Position numbers and translations under genes: made by a program
Part shown: one piece after another, positions 15,296 through 24,383 of the stretch
How the letters are laid out: every line of letters starts with the position of its first letter
Numbering within the stretch: position 1 is the stretch's first letter
Notes under the pieces: model-generated
The model's input: only the letters and a program-made list of their open reading frames with translations
What the model was told of the DNA's origin: nothing
Databases searched by the model: none
DNA from: Luoshenia tenuis
GTDB taxonomy: Bacteria; Bacillota; Clostridia; Christensenellales; GCA-900066905
Assembly: GCF_014384745.1 (NCBI RefSeq)
Contig: NZ_JACRSO010000002.1
Span: forward strand, 1 to 64,000
Direction of reading: 5' to 3'
DNA: 64,000 nucleotides

Positions 15296-16599
15296 AACTG
15301 CTGATCAAAGGCGCGCGCGTGGTGGATCCTTCTCAGAAAATCGACGGCGTGCTGGATGTTTTGATTGAGGAAGGAAAGATCGCCAAGATCGCCCCAAATA
15401 TCGATTATGCTGCTGGCGAGGTCGTAGATGCCGATGGCCTGACCCTGATCCCCGGTCTGGTGGATATCCACTGCCACCTGCGCGACCCCGGCCTGGAGTA
15501 TAAAGAGGATATCGTTTCCGGCACCAAAGCGGCGGCGCGCGGCGGTTTTACCAGCGTGTGCTGCATGGCCAATACCAAACCGGTGGCGGATAACCCGGCG
15601 GTGATCGCCTATATTCGTGACAAGGCGAAAAACGAGGGAGCGGTTCACGTCTATCCCATCGGCGCGGCCAGCAAGGGTTTGGAAGGCAAGGAACTGGCCG
15701 AGATCGGCGAGATGAAGCGCGCCGGTGCGGTCGCCATCTCCGATGATGGCAAGCCCATCATGAACACGGGTTTTATGCGCTTGGCGATGGAATATGCCGC
15801 GGACTTTGGGCTGAAAGTACTGGACCACTGTGAGGATAGCGGCCTGGTGGACGGCGGCGTGATGAACGAGGGATACGTATCCACCAAACTGGGGCTGCGC
15901 GGCTCGGTCAATGTAGCCGAGGAGATTCATGTGGCGCGGGATATCCTGCTGTGCGAGCAGTACGGCCTATCCGCCCATATCTGCCATGTTTCCACCAAGC
16001 GCTCGGTTGAAATGGTGCGCCTGGCGAAAAAGCGGGGGATCAAGATCACCTGCGAAACCGCGCCGCACTATCTGGCGGCTACCGATACCTGGGTCGCGGA
16101 GAAGGAATATGATACCGCTACCCGCGTCAACCCGCCGCTGCGCACCAAAGAGGATCAGGAAGAGCTGATTAAGGGCCTGTGCGACGGGACGATCGATTGT
16201 ATCGCCACGGACCATGCGCCCCATCACAGGGACGAGAAAATGGTGGAGTACGACCTGGCGGCCTCCGGCATCTCCGGTTTTGAGACGGCGTTCCAACTGT
16301 GCTATCAGGCGCTGGTGCTCTCGGGCAAGCTGGATGTAAGCCGGCTGATTGCCCTAATGACTGTGCAGCCCGCACAGATTCTGGGCCTCCCGGCCGGGAC
16401 GCTGGCCGTGGGCGCGGCCGCGGATATCGCGCTGGTGGACCTTGACTGTGCGCAGACGATCCGGGTGGAGGACTTCCTTTCCAAGGGGAAAAATTCGCCC
16501 TTTGACGGGATGGCGGTTACCGGCCGCGTGGTGCATACGCTGGTGGATGGCGAGTGGGTCTATCGGGACGGCTGCATTGCCCCGCGCTTTGAGGACTAA
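15292..16599 (+). CDS. pyrC: Dihydroorotase
   Basis: A 435-residue class I zinc amidohydrolase that cyclises carbamoyl-aspartate to dihydroorotate. Metal ligands are visible: HCHLRDPG (near residue 62), DHCED and HICHVS in the middle, and ATDHAPH toward the C-terminus. The ATG overlaps the pyrB stop (ATGA), giving translational coupling. Length is typical for the class I form. Confidence 0.96.
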   Translation: MKLLIKGARVVDPSQKIDGVLDVLIEEGKIAKIAPNIDYAAGEVVDADGLTLIPGLVDIHCHLRDPGLEYKEDIVSGTKAAARGGFTSVCCMANTKPVADNPAVIAYIRDKAKNEGAVHVYPIGAASKGLEGKELAEIGEMKRAGAVAISDDGKPIMNTGFMRLAMEYAADFGLKVLDHCEDSGLVDGGVMNEGYVSTKLGLRGSVNVAEEIHVARDILLCEQYGLSAHICHVSTKRSVEMVRLAKKRGIKITCETAPHYLAATDTWVAEKEYDTATRVNPPLRTKEDQEELIKGLCDGTIDCIATDHAPHHRDEKMVEYDLAASGISGFETAFQLCYQALVLSGKLDVSRLIALMTVQPAQILGLPAGTLAVGAAADIALVDLDCAQTIRVEDFLSKGKNSPFDGMAVTGRVVHTLVDGEWVYRDGCIAPRFED

Positions 16600-16612
16600 G
16601 GAGGGAATAAGC

Positions 16613-17566
16613 ATGATTGACCGGCTGATCGACGCGATCATTGAAAAGCAAAATCCCACGGCTGTGGGTTTGGATACCAAGTATGACTACCTGCCGGAGG
16701 ATTTCCGCAAGGCCTTGATGGCCGGCGTCACCAAAGCGGATGTGGCCGAACGCGCGGCTAAAGCGGTATTTAACTTTAACCGAGAGATCATCGACGCGGT
16801 GTGCGATATCGTCCCTGCGGTAAAGGTACAGGTAGCTTATTATGAGATGGCGGGCCTGCCCGGCATGCGCTGTTTTTACGATACGCTGGCCTATGCCCGG
16901 CATCGAGGGCTGGTGACTATTGCCGATATCAAGCGCAACGATATCGGCGCCACAGCGCAGGCCTACGCGGCCGCTTACCTGGGTAGCATGTCCATCGAGG
17001 GGAAGGCGGTGGAGGCCTTCCCGGCGGATTTTGTAACGGTAAACGGCTACCTGGGTACCGATGGCATCAAGCCCTTTGCCGACGCCTGCCGGGAGAACGA
17101 CAGGGGCGCCTTTATCCTGGTCAAGACCTCGAACCCTTCCTCGGGCGAGCTGCAGGATCTGAAGGTGGAAGATGGCCGCACCATTTACGAGGTGATGGGC
17201 GACCAGGTGTGCCAGTGGGGCGGCGAGCTGACCGGCAAGTATGGCTATAGCGACCTGGGCGCGGTGGTAGGCGCCACCTATCCCGAGCAGGGCGAGGCGC
17301 TGCGCAAAAGGCTGAAAAGCGTCTTTTTCCTGATCCCGGGCTATGGAGCCCAGGGTGCGGGCGGCAAAGAACTGGTGGGCTGCTTTGACGAGCGGGGCTT
17401 GGGCGGCGTGGTCAACGCCTCGCGCAGCATTCTTTGCGCCTATAAAAAGCAGGATACCACGGATTTTGCCCTGGCTGCCAAGCGGGAGGCCGAACGGATG
17501 AAGGCCGATATCGCCCAGGCGCTGGAACAGGCCGGAAAGCCCATGATAACCGAATGCGCGAAATAG
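16613..17566 (+). CDS. pyrF: Orotidine-5'-phosphate decarboxylase (type 2)
   Basis: A 317-residue enzyme converting OMP to UMP, the last step of the pathway. The catalytic signature is ADIKRNDIGATAQAYA, with AVGLDTKYDYLPE at the N-terminus. Length (over 300) and the long inserts fit the type 2 subfamily rather than the 230-residue form. AAGGAGGG precedes ATG 16613; upstream in-frame codons lie inside pyrC and are rejected. Confidence 0.95.
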   Translation: MIDRLIDAIIEKQNPTAVGLDTKYDYLPEDFRKALMAGVTKADVAERAAKAVFNFNREIIDAVCDIVPAVKVQVAYYEMAGLPGMRCFYDTLAYARHRGLVTIADIKRNDIGATAQAYAAAYLGSMSIEGKAVEAFPADFVTVNGYLGTDGIKPFADACRENDRGAFILVKTSNPSSGELQDLKVEDGRTIYEVMGDQVCQWGGELTGKYGYSDLGAVVGATYPEQGEALRKRLKSVFFLIPGYGAQGAGGKELVGCFDERGLGGVVNASRSILCAYKKQDTTDFALAAKREAERMKADIAQALEQAGKPMITECAK

Positions 17567-17579
17567 AGGAGTGCCCTAC

Positions 17580-18374
17580 ATGAAGGATATTGAAGCACGC
17601 GTTATAAAAAATGAGCCAATCGCAAGCGGCATCTTTGAGCTGGTCGTGGAGTTGGGCCAGGAGGATATTGGCCGGGTACAGCCCGGGCAGTTTGCGCAGT
17701 TGCAGGTATCAAACGCGCCGCAGCTGCTGTTGCGCCGTCCGATCAGCATCAATAGCTATGATGAAGCGCATCATACCATGACCTTTGCCTATCAGGTAAA
17801 GGGCGAGGGCACGGCAAAGCTAGCGCTTTTGGCGCCGGGCCAGCTGCTCAAAGTGCTGGGCAGCTTGGGCAATGGCTTTTGGCCCAAACCCAGCATGAAA
17901 AAGATTTACGCGGTGGGCGGCGGCATCGGCGTGGCGCCGCTTAAGTATTGCCTTGAAAAATGGCCTCAGATCGCCTGGAAAGCCTATCTGGGCTTCCGCA
18001 GCGCTGAATTTGTCTATCAGCTGTCTCAGTGGCAGGCGCTCTGCCCGGATGGGGTGACCGTGGCCACGGAGGATGGTTCGCTGGGCCTGCGGGGTTTTGC
18101 CACCCAGCCGCTGGCCGAGGCGCTGGAAAATGGCGACCAGCCGGACATGGTGATCGCCTGCGGGCCGCTGCCCATGCTGAAAGCCCTGCAGAAGATCGCC
18201 CTGCAGTATCCGGATATCCCCTTTATGGCTTCGCTGGAGGAGCGCATGGGCTGTGGGATCGGCGCCTGTCTGGTGTGCAATTGCAGGATTCGTACCACCG
18301 AAGGAGAGCAAACCTATCGCCGCGTCTGCGCCGATGGGCCGGTATTCCCCCTGCGGGAGGTGATTTTTGAATGA
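17580..18374 (+). CDS. pyrK: Dihydroorotate dehydrogenase B, electron-transfer subunit
   Basis: A 264-residue FAD/[2Fe-2S] protein that passes electrons from PyrD to NAD+. The FAD-binding RRPISI motif (about 52-57) and the NAD-binding AVGGGIGVAPL are clear. The C-terminal cysteine cluster GCGIGACLVC, with further cysteines at CNCRI and RRVCADGP, provides the [2Fe-2S] site. GAGGAG lies 9 nt before ATG 17580; the GTG at 17571 overlaps that site. It overlaps pyrD by 4 nt. Confidence 0.95.
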   Translation: MKDIEARVIKNEPIASGIFELVVELGQEDIGRVQPGQFAQLQVSNAPQLLLRRPISINSYDEAHHTMTFAYQVKGEGTAKLALLAPGQLLKVLGSLGNGFWPKPSMKKIYAVGGGIGVAPLKYCLEKWPQIAWKAYLGFRSAEFVYQLSQWQALCPDGVTVATEDGSLGLRGFATQPLAEALENGDQPDMVIACGPLPMLKALQKIALQYPDIPFMASLEERMGCGIGACLVCNCRIRTTEGEQTYRRVCADGPVFPLREVIFE

Positions 18375-19285
18375 GCAAGCCGAATTTGAATGTAGAAGTG
18401 TGCGGCGTAAAATTCAAAAACCCGCTGATCGCCGCCTCGGGTACCTATGGCTTTGGCCGGGAGTTTAATAAGCTATACGATATCGCTACGTTGGGCGGCA
18501 TCTCGGTCAAGGGATTGACGCTAAAACCCCGCCTGGGCAACCCGCCCTCCCGCATCGCGGAGACCCCCATGGGGATGCTCAACAGCGTGGGGCTGCAAAA
18601 CCCCGGGGTGGACGCCTTTATCGCCGAGGAACTGCCCTGGCTCAGGCAGCGGGACCTGGCGGTGATCGCCAACATCGCCGGCTCCACAGTGGACGATTAC
18701 TGCCAGATGGCCGAAAAGTTCCAGAATCAGCCGGTGGAGATGCTGGAACTAAATATCTCTTGCCCCAATGTAAAGGAGGGCGGCGTCGCCTTTGGAACGC
18801 GGCCTGAATCGATCCTGGAGATTACCCGGCAGGTCAAGCGGCACGCTATGCAGCCCTTGATGGTGAAACTCTCGCCCAACGTGGCGGATATCGGCGAGGC
18901 GGCGCTGGCAGCCCAGGAGGGCGGCGCGGACGCGATCTCGCTGATCAACACGCTGACGGGTATGGCGGTGGATGTGCATAAGCGCAGGCCCATTTTAGCG
19001 AACGTTACAGGCGGGCTTAGCGGCCCGGCAGTCAAGCCGGTGGCGCTGCGTATGGTCTACCAGGCTTCGCACAAGGTCAAAATCCCGGTGGTGGGCATGG
19101 GTGGCATCATGACGGGGGAAGATGTGGCGGCCTTTATGCTGTGCGGCGCCAGCGCCGTTATGGTAGGCACGGCCAACCTGGCAGACCCGGTGGCCTGCCC
19201 GCGCATCCTGCGCGAGTTTGAGGAATATCTGGCGCGCGCAAAGGTCAGCCGCGCCAGCGACTTGGTGGGCAAGCTGGAAGTATAA
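18371..19285 (+). CDS. pyrD: Dihydroorotate dehydrogenase B, catalytic subunit
   Basis: A 304-residue class 1B FMN enzyme oxidising dihydroorotate to orotate with PyrK. GTYGFGREF at the N-terminus, NISCPNVKEGG with the class 1 catalytic cysteine, and the FMN phosphate motif GMGGIMTGEDVAAFMLCGASAVMVG are present. It ends the operon. Carbamoyl-phosphate synthetase and pyrE genes are not in this cluster and must lie elsewhere. Confidence 0.96.
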   Translation: MSKPNLNVEVCGVKFKNPLIAASGTYGFGREFNKLYDIATLGGISVKGLTLKPRLGNPPSRIAETPMGMLNSVGLQNPGVDAFIAEELPWLRQRDLAVIANIAGSTVDDYCQMAEKFQNQPVEMLELNISCPNVKEGGVAFGTRPESILEITRQVKRHAMQPLMVKLSPNVADIGEAALAAQEGGADAISLINTLTGMAVDVHKRRPILANVTGGLSGPAVKPVALRMVYQASHKVKIPVVGMGGIMTGEDVAAFMLCGASAVMVGTANLADPVACPRILREFEEYLARAKVSRASDLVGKLEV

Positions 19286-19294
19286 GGCTATCAT

Positions 19295-19326
19295 AAAAGC
19301 AGGCGTTATCCTAACGCCTGCTTTTT
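19295..19326 (+). terminator. Terminator of the pyrimidine operon
   Basis: Near-perfect 14-bp stem (19295-19308 with 19312-19325) ending in TTTTT. Confidence 0.9.
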
Positions 19327-19354
19327 GCATACTATGAATTGCCTGTGCTATACT
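19325..19354 (+). promoter_or_regulatory. Putative promoter of the TrhA-like gene
   Basis: TTGCAT (19325-19330), 18-nt spacer, TATACT (19349-19354), immediately after the pyr terminator. Confidence 0.6.
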
Positions 19355-19396
19355 GAAAAAAAACGAAAAACGATGGCTTCCTTTGAGGTGACGATA

Positions 19397-20080
19397 ATGG
19401 CAAATGTACGCAACAAGAAAAAGGATAAAAAGGTGCGGGCGCCTTTCCCGGTCAGCTACACGCTGGGAGAGGAGCTGTGCAATTCCATCTCCCATGGCGT
19501 AGGGGCGGTTTTTGCGGTGCTGGCGCTGGTGCTCATGCTGGTGCAAACCGTGCCGCAGGGGGACCCGTGGAAGACCGTATCCGCCGCCGTTTATGGGGCG
19601 TCGCTCATCCTGCTGTACACCATGAGCACGCTATACCATGCCTTTAAGCCCAACCTGGTCAAGCGAGTCTTTCGCATTTTTGACCACTGTACCATCTATT
19701 TTTTAATTGCCGGGACTTATACCCCTTATACGCTCAACACCCTGCGCGGGCCCTGGGGCTGGTCGCTTTTCGGGGTAGTATGGGGCATTACCCTGCTAGG
19801 CGTGGTGCTAAACGCCATCAGTATAGAAAAATTCAAGGTCTTTTCCAGCATCAGTTATATCGTAATGGGATGGGCGATCATCCTGGCCTTTAAACCGCTG
19901 TACGATAACCTGGCATCAAGCGGCCTATGGCTGTTGATAGGCGGTGGGGTGTGCTACACGCTGGGCATCATCTTTTACGCGCTTAAAAAGTGGCGCTATA
20001 TGCACTCCATCTGGCATGCGTTTGTGCTGGCCGGCACGGTGATGCACTTTTTCTCCATCTATCTTTACGTGCTGGCCTAG
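19397..20080 (+). CDS. trhA: TrhA / hemolysin III family membrane protein
   Basis: A 227-residue PAQR-like membrane protein with about seven hydrophobic segments after a basic N-terminus. The family's metal-site motifs are present: SISHGVGAVFAVLAL, STLYHAFKPN with FDHCTIYFLIAGTYTPYTL, and WHAFVLAGTVMHFFSIY. Bacterial members influence membrane fluidity; the name hemolysin III is historical and haemolysis is not implied. ATG 19397 follows GAGGTG at a good distance; earlier ATGs lie against the promoter. It overlaps the convergent rqcH gene by 4 nt. Confidence 0.88.
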   Translation: MANVRNKKKDKKVRAPFPVSYTLGEELCNSISHGVGAVFAVLALVLMLVQTVPQGDPWKTVSAAVYGASLILLYTMSTLYHAFKPNLVKRVFRIFDHCTIYFLIAGTYTPYTLNTLRGPWGWSLFGVVWGITLLGVVLNAISIEKFKVFSSISYIVMGWAIILAFKPLYDNLASSGLWLLIGGGVCYTLGIIFYALKKWRYMHSIWHAFVLAGTVMHFFSIYLYVLA

Positions 20081-21849
20081 CCTTCAATCAGAGCCAGCGC
20101 CTCGATCTGCGCGGCCTGGGGCGTAACGTAAAGCGTGCGCTGGTGGTCGTAAATCACCATGCCCGGTTTGGCGCCTGAAGGTTTACGCACGTATTTTCGG
20201 GGTGCATAATCCACGGCGATATTGCCCGACCCCCGCGAACGGGAATACCATGCTGCCAGCAGCGCGGCTTGTTGCAGAGTCTCGGGCGTTACCTGATTGG
20301 CGCTTTGCCGCACGATGACGTGAGAGCCGGGCGCGTCTTTCACGTGCAGCCACAGCTCGTCAGGCGCAGCGGTACGCAAAGTCAACCGGTCGTTTTGCAG
20401 GTTGTTTTTCCCTACCAGGATATCGATACCCTCCGGCGTTTGGTAGTGGTAGGGCTTGGAGGCCGCAACGCGGGCCTTTTTTTGTTTGGAGCGGGCATGG
20501 CTGGCATTAATATAGCCTTCGCGCTCCAGCTCCTCGCGGATCTCGGAGAGCTCCTCATTCGAGTCGCATTTATCCAAATTATCCAGCTGCCCCTCCAGGT
20601 AATCGATCTCCTCGGCCGTCTGGGCGATCTGGAGGGTAAGCTGTTCTACCGTGGTCTTGGCTTTGTTGTACTTTTTATAATACCGCTGCGCGTTCTCGGA
20701 AGGGGTAAGCTGCACATCCATCGGGATCTCCAGCGTACCGCACTCCGGGTCATAGTAGTTCGTGACTCGGGCGGCGGGCAGCCCGCCTTGCAGCTGATGC
20801 AGGTTGGCGGTCAGCAGTTCGCCGTACAGCCGCCAGGTTTCCATCTGGGCACAGTCTGCGATCTGCTCCTGCTGCAGGGCGCTTTTTTTTCGGCAGCGCT
20901 CCAAATGGGTCGATACGGCATGCACCATGGCGCTTTTGCGTTGTTTTGCCCGCATCTGCCGGTCCCGCAGTACGTAAAAGTCATCCAGCGCTTTGCAGGC
21001 CGAAGGGTAGCTCTTGAGATGGTCAAAATCGTAGCCGCGCGGCTCGAAGGGGAAGATCTCGGCCGGATGCTTCTCTGCATCCAGCACCAGCGTGGGATGA
21101 AAAGCACCTGCGCGCATTTCAGCAAAAAAATCCGCAATGCGCCGGACGATGCTGTCAAAGCGCATGGTCTCGGCATCGGGTATGGCCGCATGCTCGTCTC
21201 CGGCGCAGATCAGGCTGATTTGTGCCGCGGTAGAGGGGGCAAGGCCCATCACCTGGGTTTGAAGATGCTTGGCAAGCCCCAGCCCTGGCGCGCGGGATAA
21301 AAGCGCGGCAAGACCGGCTTCATCCAGGGTAAGCGGGTTGACCTTGTCCTGGGAAGGGGGCAGCGTATAATCCATGCCCGGCAAAATCTGTCGCACCCGG
21401 CTCATATCCGCGCTGACGCGGTGTGCCGAATCGATGATGCGGCCGCTTTCGTCCAGAAAAATGATGTTGCTGTGCCGCCCCATGATCTCCACCATCAGCC
21501 GGCGCTCCACCAGATCGCCCAAATCGTCCATCGCTTCAAAGGTGATCTCTACGATACGCTCCATCTCCAGCTGGCGCATCCCTAACACACGGCTGCCCTG
21601 CAGGTGCTTACGCAGCAGCATGCAGAACATGGGTGGCTGCATGGGGTTGGGCTTATTATGCCGGGTCAGGTGCAGGCGCGCCTGGCTGGCGTTTGCCGTC
21701 ATCATCAGCAATCGGTTTTGCCCTTGTGAGCGGATCAGAATATGGATCTCGTCCTTTTCGGGCTGGTTCACCCGGTCTACACGGCCGCCGGCAATCGCCT
21801 TTGAGACCTCGGCACATACGGCGTGCAGCATCAATCCATCTAATGGCAT
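20077..21849 (-). CDS. rqcH: RqcH (NFACT family ribosome quality-control factor)
   Basis: A 590-residue NFACT protein. It binds 50S subunits carrying stalled peptidyl-tRNA and recruits tRNA-Ala to add C-terminal alanine tails. N-terminal NFACT-N (MPLDGLMLHAVCAEV, then GGRVDRVNQPEKDEI), a middle helix-hairpin-helix and coiled coil (about 300-440), and C-terminal NFACT-R (GIDILVGKNNLQNDRLT, then DELWLHVKDAPGSHVIVR). Older annotations call it fibronectin-binding protein. AAAGGAGT precedes ATG at 21849. A -10-like TATAAT (21907-21912, minus) lies upstream. Confidence 0.95.
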   Translation of the reverse strand: MPLDGLMLHAVCAEVSKAIAGGRVDRVNQPEKDEIHILIRSQGQNRLLMMTANASQARLHLTRHNKPNPMQPPMFCMLLRKHLQGSRVLGMRQLEMERIVEITFEAMDDLGDLVERRLMVEIMGRHSNIIFLDESGRIIDSAHRVSADMSRVRQILPGMDYTLPPSQDKVNPLTLDEAGLAALLSRAPGLGLAKHLQTQVMGLAPSTAAQISLICAGDEHAAIPDAETMRFDSIVRRIADFFAEMRAGAFHPTLVLDAEKHPAEIFPFEPRGYDFDHLKSYPSACKALDDFYVLRDRQMRAKQRKSAMVHAVSTHLERCRKKSALQQEQIADCAQMETWRLYGELLTANLHQLQGGLPAARVTNYYDPECGTLEIPMDVQLTPSENAQRYYKKYNKAKTTVEQLTLQIAQTAEEIDYLEGQLDNLDKCDSNEELSEIREELEREGYINASHARSKQKKARVAASKPYHYQTPEGIDILVGKNNLQNDRLTLRTAAPDELWLHVKDAPGSHVIVRQSANQVTPETLQQAALLAAWYSRSRGSGNIAVDYAPRKYVRKPSGAKPGMVIYDHQRTLYVTPQAAQIEALALIEG

Positions 21850-21946
21850 ATTTCAAAACTCCTTTGTAGTTGGCAGAATAATCATTTGAAGCAGTCTAAT
21901 AGGTCTATTATACTGTATTTGCGGCGTATTGAAAAAGGTTTTTAAA

Positions 21947-21976
21947 TTGCCTGACCCGCGGTGGGCGTGTTATAGT
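21947..21976 (+). promoter_or_regulatory. Putative promoter of rph-rdgB-yfcE
   Basis: TTGCCT (21947-21952), 18-nt spacer, TATAGT (21971-21976) with an extended TG element. It is divergent from the rqcH promoter. Confidence 0.55.
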
Positions 21977-22016
21977 GTTAAAAAGAACATAAGTTCCCAT
22001 TTTAGGAGGAAAAACG

Positions 22017-22745
22017 ATGCGCTTGGATGGAAGAAAACCGGATCAGCTCAGGCCGCTAACGCTGATCCCTGGATTTATCAGTTCGGCCGATGGATCGGTG
22101 CTGATCCAGTGCGGCCAGACAAGGGTGATCTGCACGGCGATGGTTGAGGAGAAGGTGCCGCCGTTTCTGGAGGGGAAGGATCAGGGCTGGGTCACCGCGG
22201 AATACGCGATGCTGCCGGGTTCTACCCGTACACGTAAGGCGCGGGGCGGCTCAAAGCCGGATGGGCGCGGAGTGGAGATACAACGGCTGATCGGACGCTC
22301 GCTGCGCGCCGCGGTGGACTTGCAAAAGCTGGGCCCGCGCACCATTACGCTGGATTGCGATGTAATTGAAGCGGATGGCGGCACGCGCACCGCATCGATC
22401 TCCGGCGCATATGTGGCTTTGGCGCTCTGCTGCGATAAGCTGTTGCGGCAGGGATTGGTGCAGGAGAATCCGGTGATCCATCAGGTGGCCGCGGTTTCGG
22501 TCGGCAAAGTGGAGGACATTGCGGTTTTAGACCTGAATTATCCGGAGGACGCCAGGGCGCAGGTCGATATGAACGTGGTGATGAACGAGCGCGGCGATTT
22601 TATCGAACTTCAGGGGACGGGAGAGCACGACACTTTTAATGAAGCGGACCTTCAGGCTTTCCTGCGTCTGGCAAAGCTGGGAATCAAAGAGATCATGGCG
22701 GCGCAAACAGCCGCGTGTACCGAAACCAACGCGCAGGAGGGTTAA
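22017..22745 (+). CDS. rph: Ribonuclease PH
   Basis: A 242-residue phosphorolytic 3'-5' exoribonuclease that trims tRNA 3' ends. RLDGRKPDQLRPLTL, SVLIQCGQTRVICTAMVEE and MLPGSTRTRKARGG are RNase PH signatures, and GTRTASISGAY/LDLNYPEDARAQVDMNVVMN lines the active site. TTAGGAGGAAAAACG precedes ATG. The rph-rdgB-yfcE order is common in Firmicutes. Confidence 0.96.
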   Translation: MRLDGRKPDQLRPLTLIPGFISSADGSVLIQCGQTRVICTAMVEEKVPPFLEGKDQGWVTAEYAMLPGSTRTRKARGGSKPDGRGVEIQRLIGRSLRAAVDLQKLGPRTITLDCDVIEADGGTRTASISGAYVALALCCDKLLRQGLVQENPVIHQVAAVSVGKVEDIAVLDLNYPEDARAQVDMNVVMNERGDFIELQGTGEHDTFNEADLQAFLRLAKLGIKEIMAAQTAACTETNAQEG

Positions 22746-22749
22746 GGCC

Positions 22750-23358
22750 ATGCAATTGGTGATCGCTTCTAATAATAAGGGGAAGATACGGGAGATCAAG
22801 GCGATCTTCTCGCAGCAATTTGACCCTATCGTATCGCTAAAAGAGGTAGGGATTGCCTTGGATACGGTAGAGGATGGGGACAGCTTTGAGGCCAATGCGC
22901 TGAAAAAGGCGCGGGAAGCCGCTGCGGCTTTGGAACAGCGGGGCATAGAGGCCGCGGTGCTTAGCGATGATTCGGGAATCGAGGTGGAGTACCTGAACGG
23001 TGCGCCTGGGATTTATTCCGCCCGATATGCGGGGGAACCCAGCGACGATGAGCGCAATAACCAAAAGTTGATTGCAGCGCTCCGGGAGGTGCCGCCTGAG
23101 CAGCGCGGCGCACGCTATGTGGCCTGCGTGATCTTGCTGATACCTGGGGAAGACCCTATCGTAGCCCATGGCTATTGGGCGGGGCAGATCGCACTGACCC
23201 CGGCGGGCGAGGGCGGCTTCGGCTACGACCCCTATTTTTATTTACCGGAATTCGGTTGCACAGCCGCTGAACTGAGCGCGCAAGCCAAAAATAGGATCAG
23301 CCACCGGGCAAAGGCGTTGCAGATGCTCTATACACGATATGAGGCAAAAAAGAAATGA
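22750..23358 (+). CDS. rdgB: XTP/dITP pyrophosphatase
   Basis: A 202-residue Ham1/RdgB nucleotide pyrophosphatase removing non-canonical purine triphosphates. VIASNNKGKIREIKAI at the N-terminus, the catalytic SDDSGIEVEYLNGAPGIYSARYAG, GEGGFGYDPYF and SHRAKAL are all present. AGGAGGG ends rph and precedes ATG 22750; longer frames start inside rph. It overlaps yfcE by 4 nt. Confidence 0.96.
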   Translation: MQLVIASNNKGKIREIKAIFSQQFDPIVSLKEVGIALDTVEDGDSFEANALKKAREAAAALEQRGIEAAVLSDDSGIEVEYLNGAPGIYSARYAGEPSDDERNNQKLIAALREVPPEQRGARYVACVILLIPGEDPIVAHGYWAGQIALTPAGEGGFGYDPYFYLPEFGCTAAELSAQAKNRISHRAKALQMLYTRYEAKKK

Positions 23359-23849
23359 GGATTCTGATCGTGAGCGATTCGCACGGCAGGATTGCGCCCG
23401 CGCTGCGCAAGGCGCGGGAGCTGGGGGAACTGTCGCTATTGCTGCACCTGGGCGACCATGGGGAGGACGGGAAGCAAATGGCACAGGCCTTGAAGATCCC
23501 TTGCCGTTGTATACAGGGCAACTGCGATTTGGGCAGCGGCCTACCCGAAGAAATGCGTCTTCCTTTGCCGGGCAACGGTTGGCTAATGGCCTGCCATGGG
23601 CACCGGTACGGCGTAAAATACACGCTTGACCGGTTATTTTACCGCGCCATGGAGCAGGATGTAAAAGTGGCGCTTTTTGGACATACCCACAGGCGGTATT
23701 TGCAGTGGGAAGGCGGCATCCTGCTGCTTAATCCCGGTAGCTGCGCGCAGCCTGCGGACGGGGCATGTTCAATGGCGCTGCTGGATGTGGATCGGGATCA
23801 TTTTGAAGCCCGCCACATTTTTTTAGAAGAAATACCCGGCGGCGAATAA
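23355..23849 (+). CDS. yfcE: YfcE-family metallophosphoesterase
   Basis: A 164-residue calcineurin-like phosphodiesterase. Metal motifs: SDSHGR (about 7-12), HLGDHG, QGNCD, CHGHRYG and FGHTHR. The MJ0936/YfcE type hydrolyses phosphodiesters in vitro; the physiological substrate is not known. The ATG overlaps the rdgB stop. Confidence 0.9.
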   Translation: MRILIVSDSHGRIAPALRKARELGELSLLLHLGDHGEDGKQMAQALKIPCRCIQGNCDLGSGLPEEMRLPLPGNGWLMACHGHRYGVKYTLDRLFYRAMEQDVKVALFGHTHRRYLQWEGGILLLNPGSCAQPADGACSMALLDVDRDHFEARHIFLEEIPGGE

Positions 23850-23884
23850 TGTATAGTTTTTGCTAAAAAAATCCGTAAAAAGAG

Positions 23885-23913
23885 TTGACAAGCCGGGCCC
23901 TCGCTGCTATAAT
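23885..23913 (+). promoter_or_regulatory. Consensus promoter of the tRNA cluster
   Basis: Perfect TTGACA (23885-23890), 17-nt spacer, perfect TATAAT (23908-23913). The predicted transcript starts near 23920, about 90 nt before the first tRNA. Confidence 0.9.
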
Positions 23914-24011
23914 TCTATCTTGTCAGCCGGTTATGCGTGCGCCCTACTAAGTGAGGACGGTTGCCACACTCACGCTTTCGGTGCAAGGGTTTCTGCTCCA
24001 ACAAGGCTTAT

Positions 24012-24088
24012 GCGCCTGTAGCTCAGTTGGATAGAGCAACGGCCTTCTAAGCCGTGGGCCAGGGGTTCGAATCCCTTCAGGCGCGCCA
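24012..24088 (+). tRNA. tRNA-Arg (anticodon TCT)
   Basis: Acceptor GCGCCTG/CAGGCGC, anticodon stem ACGGC/GCCGT with loop CTTCTAA, T-loop TTCGAAT, CCA encoded. First of eight co-directional tRNA genes. Confidence 0.96.
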
Positions 24089-24102
24089 GTAAGGTTGTTT
24101 GT

Positions 24103-24181
24103 GGTGAGTATAGTTCAGCTTGGTTAGAATGCCAGATTGTGGCTCTGGAGGTCATGGGTTCGAATCCCATTACTCACCCCA
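24103..24181 (+). tRNA. tRNA-His (anticodon GTG)
   Basis: Acceptor GTGAGTA/TACTCAC, with an encoded G at -1 (24103) opposite discriminator C, the histidine identity element. Anticodon stem CCAGA/TCTGG with loop TTGTGGC, CCA encoded. Confidence 0.95.
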
Positions 24182-24190
24182 TTTTTTTGT

Positions 24191-24267
24191 TGGGGTGTAG
24201 CCAAGTTGGTGAAGGCACGGGACTTTGACTCCCGCATTCGTAGGTTCGAGTCCTGCCACCCCAGCCA
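24191..24267 (+). tRNA. tRNA-Gln (anticodon TTG)
   Basis: Acceptor TGGGGTG/CACCCCA, anticodon stem CGGGA/TCCCG with loop CTTTGAC, T-loop TTCGAGT, CCA encoded. Confidence 0.95.
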
Positions 24268-24277
24268 TTTTACCTAT

Positions 24278-24353
24278 GACCCATTAGCTCAGTTGGCAGA
24301 GCACTTGACTTTTAATCAAGGTGTCCGGAGTTCGAATCTCCGATGGGTCACCA
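24278..24353 (+). tRNA. tRNA-Lys (anticodon TTT)
   Basis: Acceptor GACCCAT/ATGGGTC, anticodon stem CTTGA/TCAAG with loop CTTTTAA, T-loop TTCGAAT, CCA encoded. Confidence 0.95.
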
Positions 24354-24383
24354 TTAACCCTATGGGATGCACCTTGTGGATAT

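Noticed and set aside
19397..20080. Haemolysin virulence factor
   Set aside because: Hemolysin III is a historical family name; the motifs are those of TrhA/PAQR membrane-homeostasis proteins.
20269..21300. 343-codon plus-strand frame opposite rqcH
   Set aside because: Antisense shadow of a confidently identified gene.
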